Translations under genes and position numbers: made by a program
In this document: positions 5,987-6,137 of the stretch, one piece after another
Position numbering within the stretch: the stretch's first letter is position 1
Layout of the letters: each line of letters begins with the position of its first letter
Notes under the pieces: model-generated
What the model saw: only the letters and a program-made list of their open reading frames with translations
What the model was told of the DNA's origin: nothing
The model's database searches: none
NCBI GenBank assembly: GCA_021778875.1
Contig: JAJYBT010000180.1
Coordinates: 1 to 6,137, forward strand
Origin: Acidobacteriota bacterium
Lineage (GTDB): Bacteria; Acidobacteriota; Terriglobia; Terriglobales; Acidobacteriaceae
Length of the DNA: 6,137 nt
Direction: 5' to 3'

Positions 5987-6137
5987 TTAGCGTCCGTCTT
6001 TCAGGCGACTAGCGAGGCGATGGGGCAGGCCGGCGGCGAGGATTTTTTGCTGGGCGCATTTGACGTCATAGGGGACGCGATAAAAGATGACGCGCTGCAG
6101 CATATTGTCGCCGGTGCCTTCGGTTTCATAGAGTGCG
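5987..6137 (-). CDS. Unrecognised protein, C-terminal end only
   Basis: The - strand frame is open from the right window edge to a TAA stop (5989-5987), giving the last 49 residues of a protein whose start lies beyond the window. It contains NMLQRVIFYRVPYDV, then CAQQKILAAGLP, and a basic tail ending RLASRLKDGR. The residue mix (Tyr, Arg, Lys, aliphatics) looks like a real protein, and its third codon positions are GC-biased like those of neighbouring genes. The opposite strand is also open in the codon-aligned frame (6020 onward), but that product is Gly/Asp-rich in the way the antisense frames of the other genes here are, so I take the - strand as coding. I cannot assign a family. Confidence 0.6.
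   Translation of the reverse strand, partial: ALYETEGTGDNMLQRVIFYRVPYDVKCAQQKILAAGLPHRLASRLKDGR

Noticed and set aside
6020..6137. A + strand open frame starting ATG with GAGG upstream, running off the right edge
   Set aside because: It is codon-aligned antisense to the - strand tail, and its product is Gly/Asp-rich, as are the antisense frames of the well-supported genes here. The - strand product looks more like a real protein.
1..6137. CRISPR, insertion sequence, tRNA, phage-defence or toxin-antitoxin module
   Set aside because: Apart from the ABC-F domain repeats, no repeat array, transposase motif, tRNA-like fold or small paired genes were seen on either strand.

Overview
The window is GC-rich, densely coding bacterial chromosome. 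It has five complete genes plus two genes cut by the window edges. Gene content and protein style (a secreted protein of unknown family, an FmdE-domain protein in what looks like a non-methanogen, DUF2252, a TMEM175-type channel) suggest an acidobacterium (Acidobacteriota, Terriglobia-like). This is inferred from general appearance, not from a marker gene, and I hold it with moderate-to-low confidence. No rRNA, tRNA, CRISPR array, insertion sequence, phage gene or other mobility signature was seen.

Layout. On the left, the 3' end of a + strand TMEM175-family channel gene (2-139) runs into the 3' end of a long - strand block. Read in its own direction, that block is: a PfkB-family sugar kinase (probable start 4495, end 3572); a DUF2252 protein (probable start 3525, end 2173); and an ABC-F ATPase (2101 to 167). 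Gaps inside the block are about 46 and 71 bp with no convincing terminator, so co-transcription is possible but not shown. A divergent intergenic region (about 4496-4628) separates this block from a + strand pair: a secreted protein of unknown function (4629-5354) and, 26 bp later, an FmdE-domain protein with a C-terminal four-cysteine zinc finger (5381-5980). The FmdE gene then meets, with only 6 bp between stop codons, the 3' end of an unrecognised - strand gene that leaves the window on the right (5987-6137).

How the genes fit together. The ABC-F protein is a cytosolic, ribosome-associated type of ATPase, not a transporter. The PfkB kinase phosphorylates a sugar, most likely fructose. DUF2252 has no established function. 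Its motifs look like those of an aminoglycoside-phosphotransferase-type kinase, but in swapped order: the catalytic HGD/DFD-like motifs come before the glycine-rich loop and lysine. This possible circular permutation is the most interesting observation here. The genes look like ordinary chromosomal neighbours, and I found no strong evidence for a new multi-gene system. The FmdE protein without any formylmethanofuran dehydrogenase subunits nearby is the second point worth following up.
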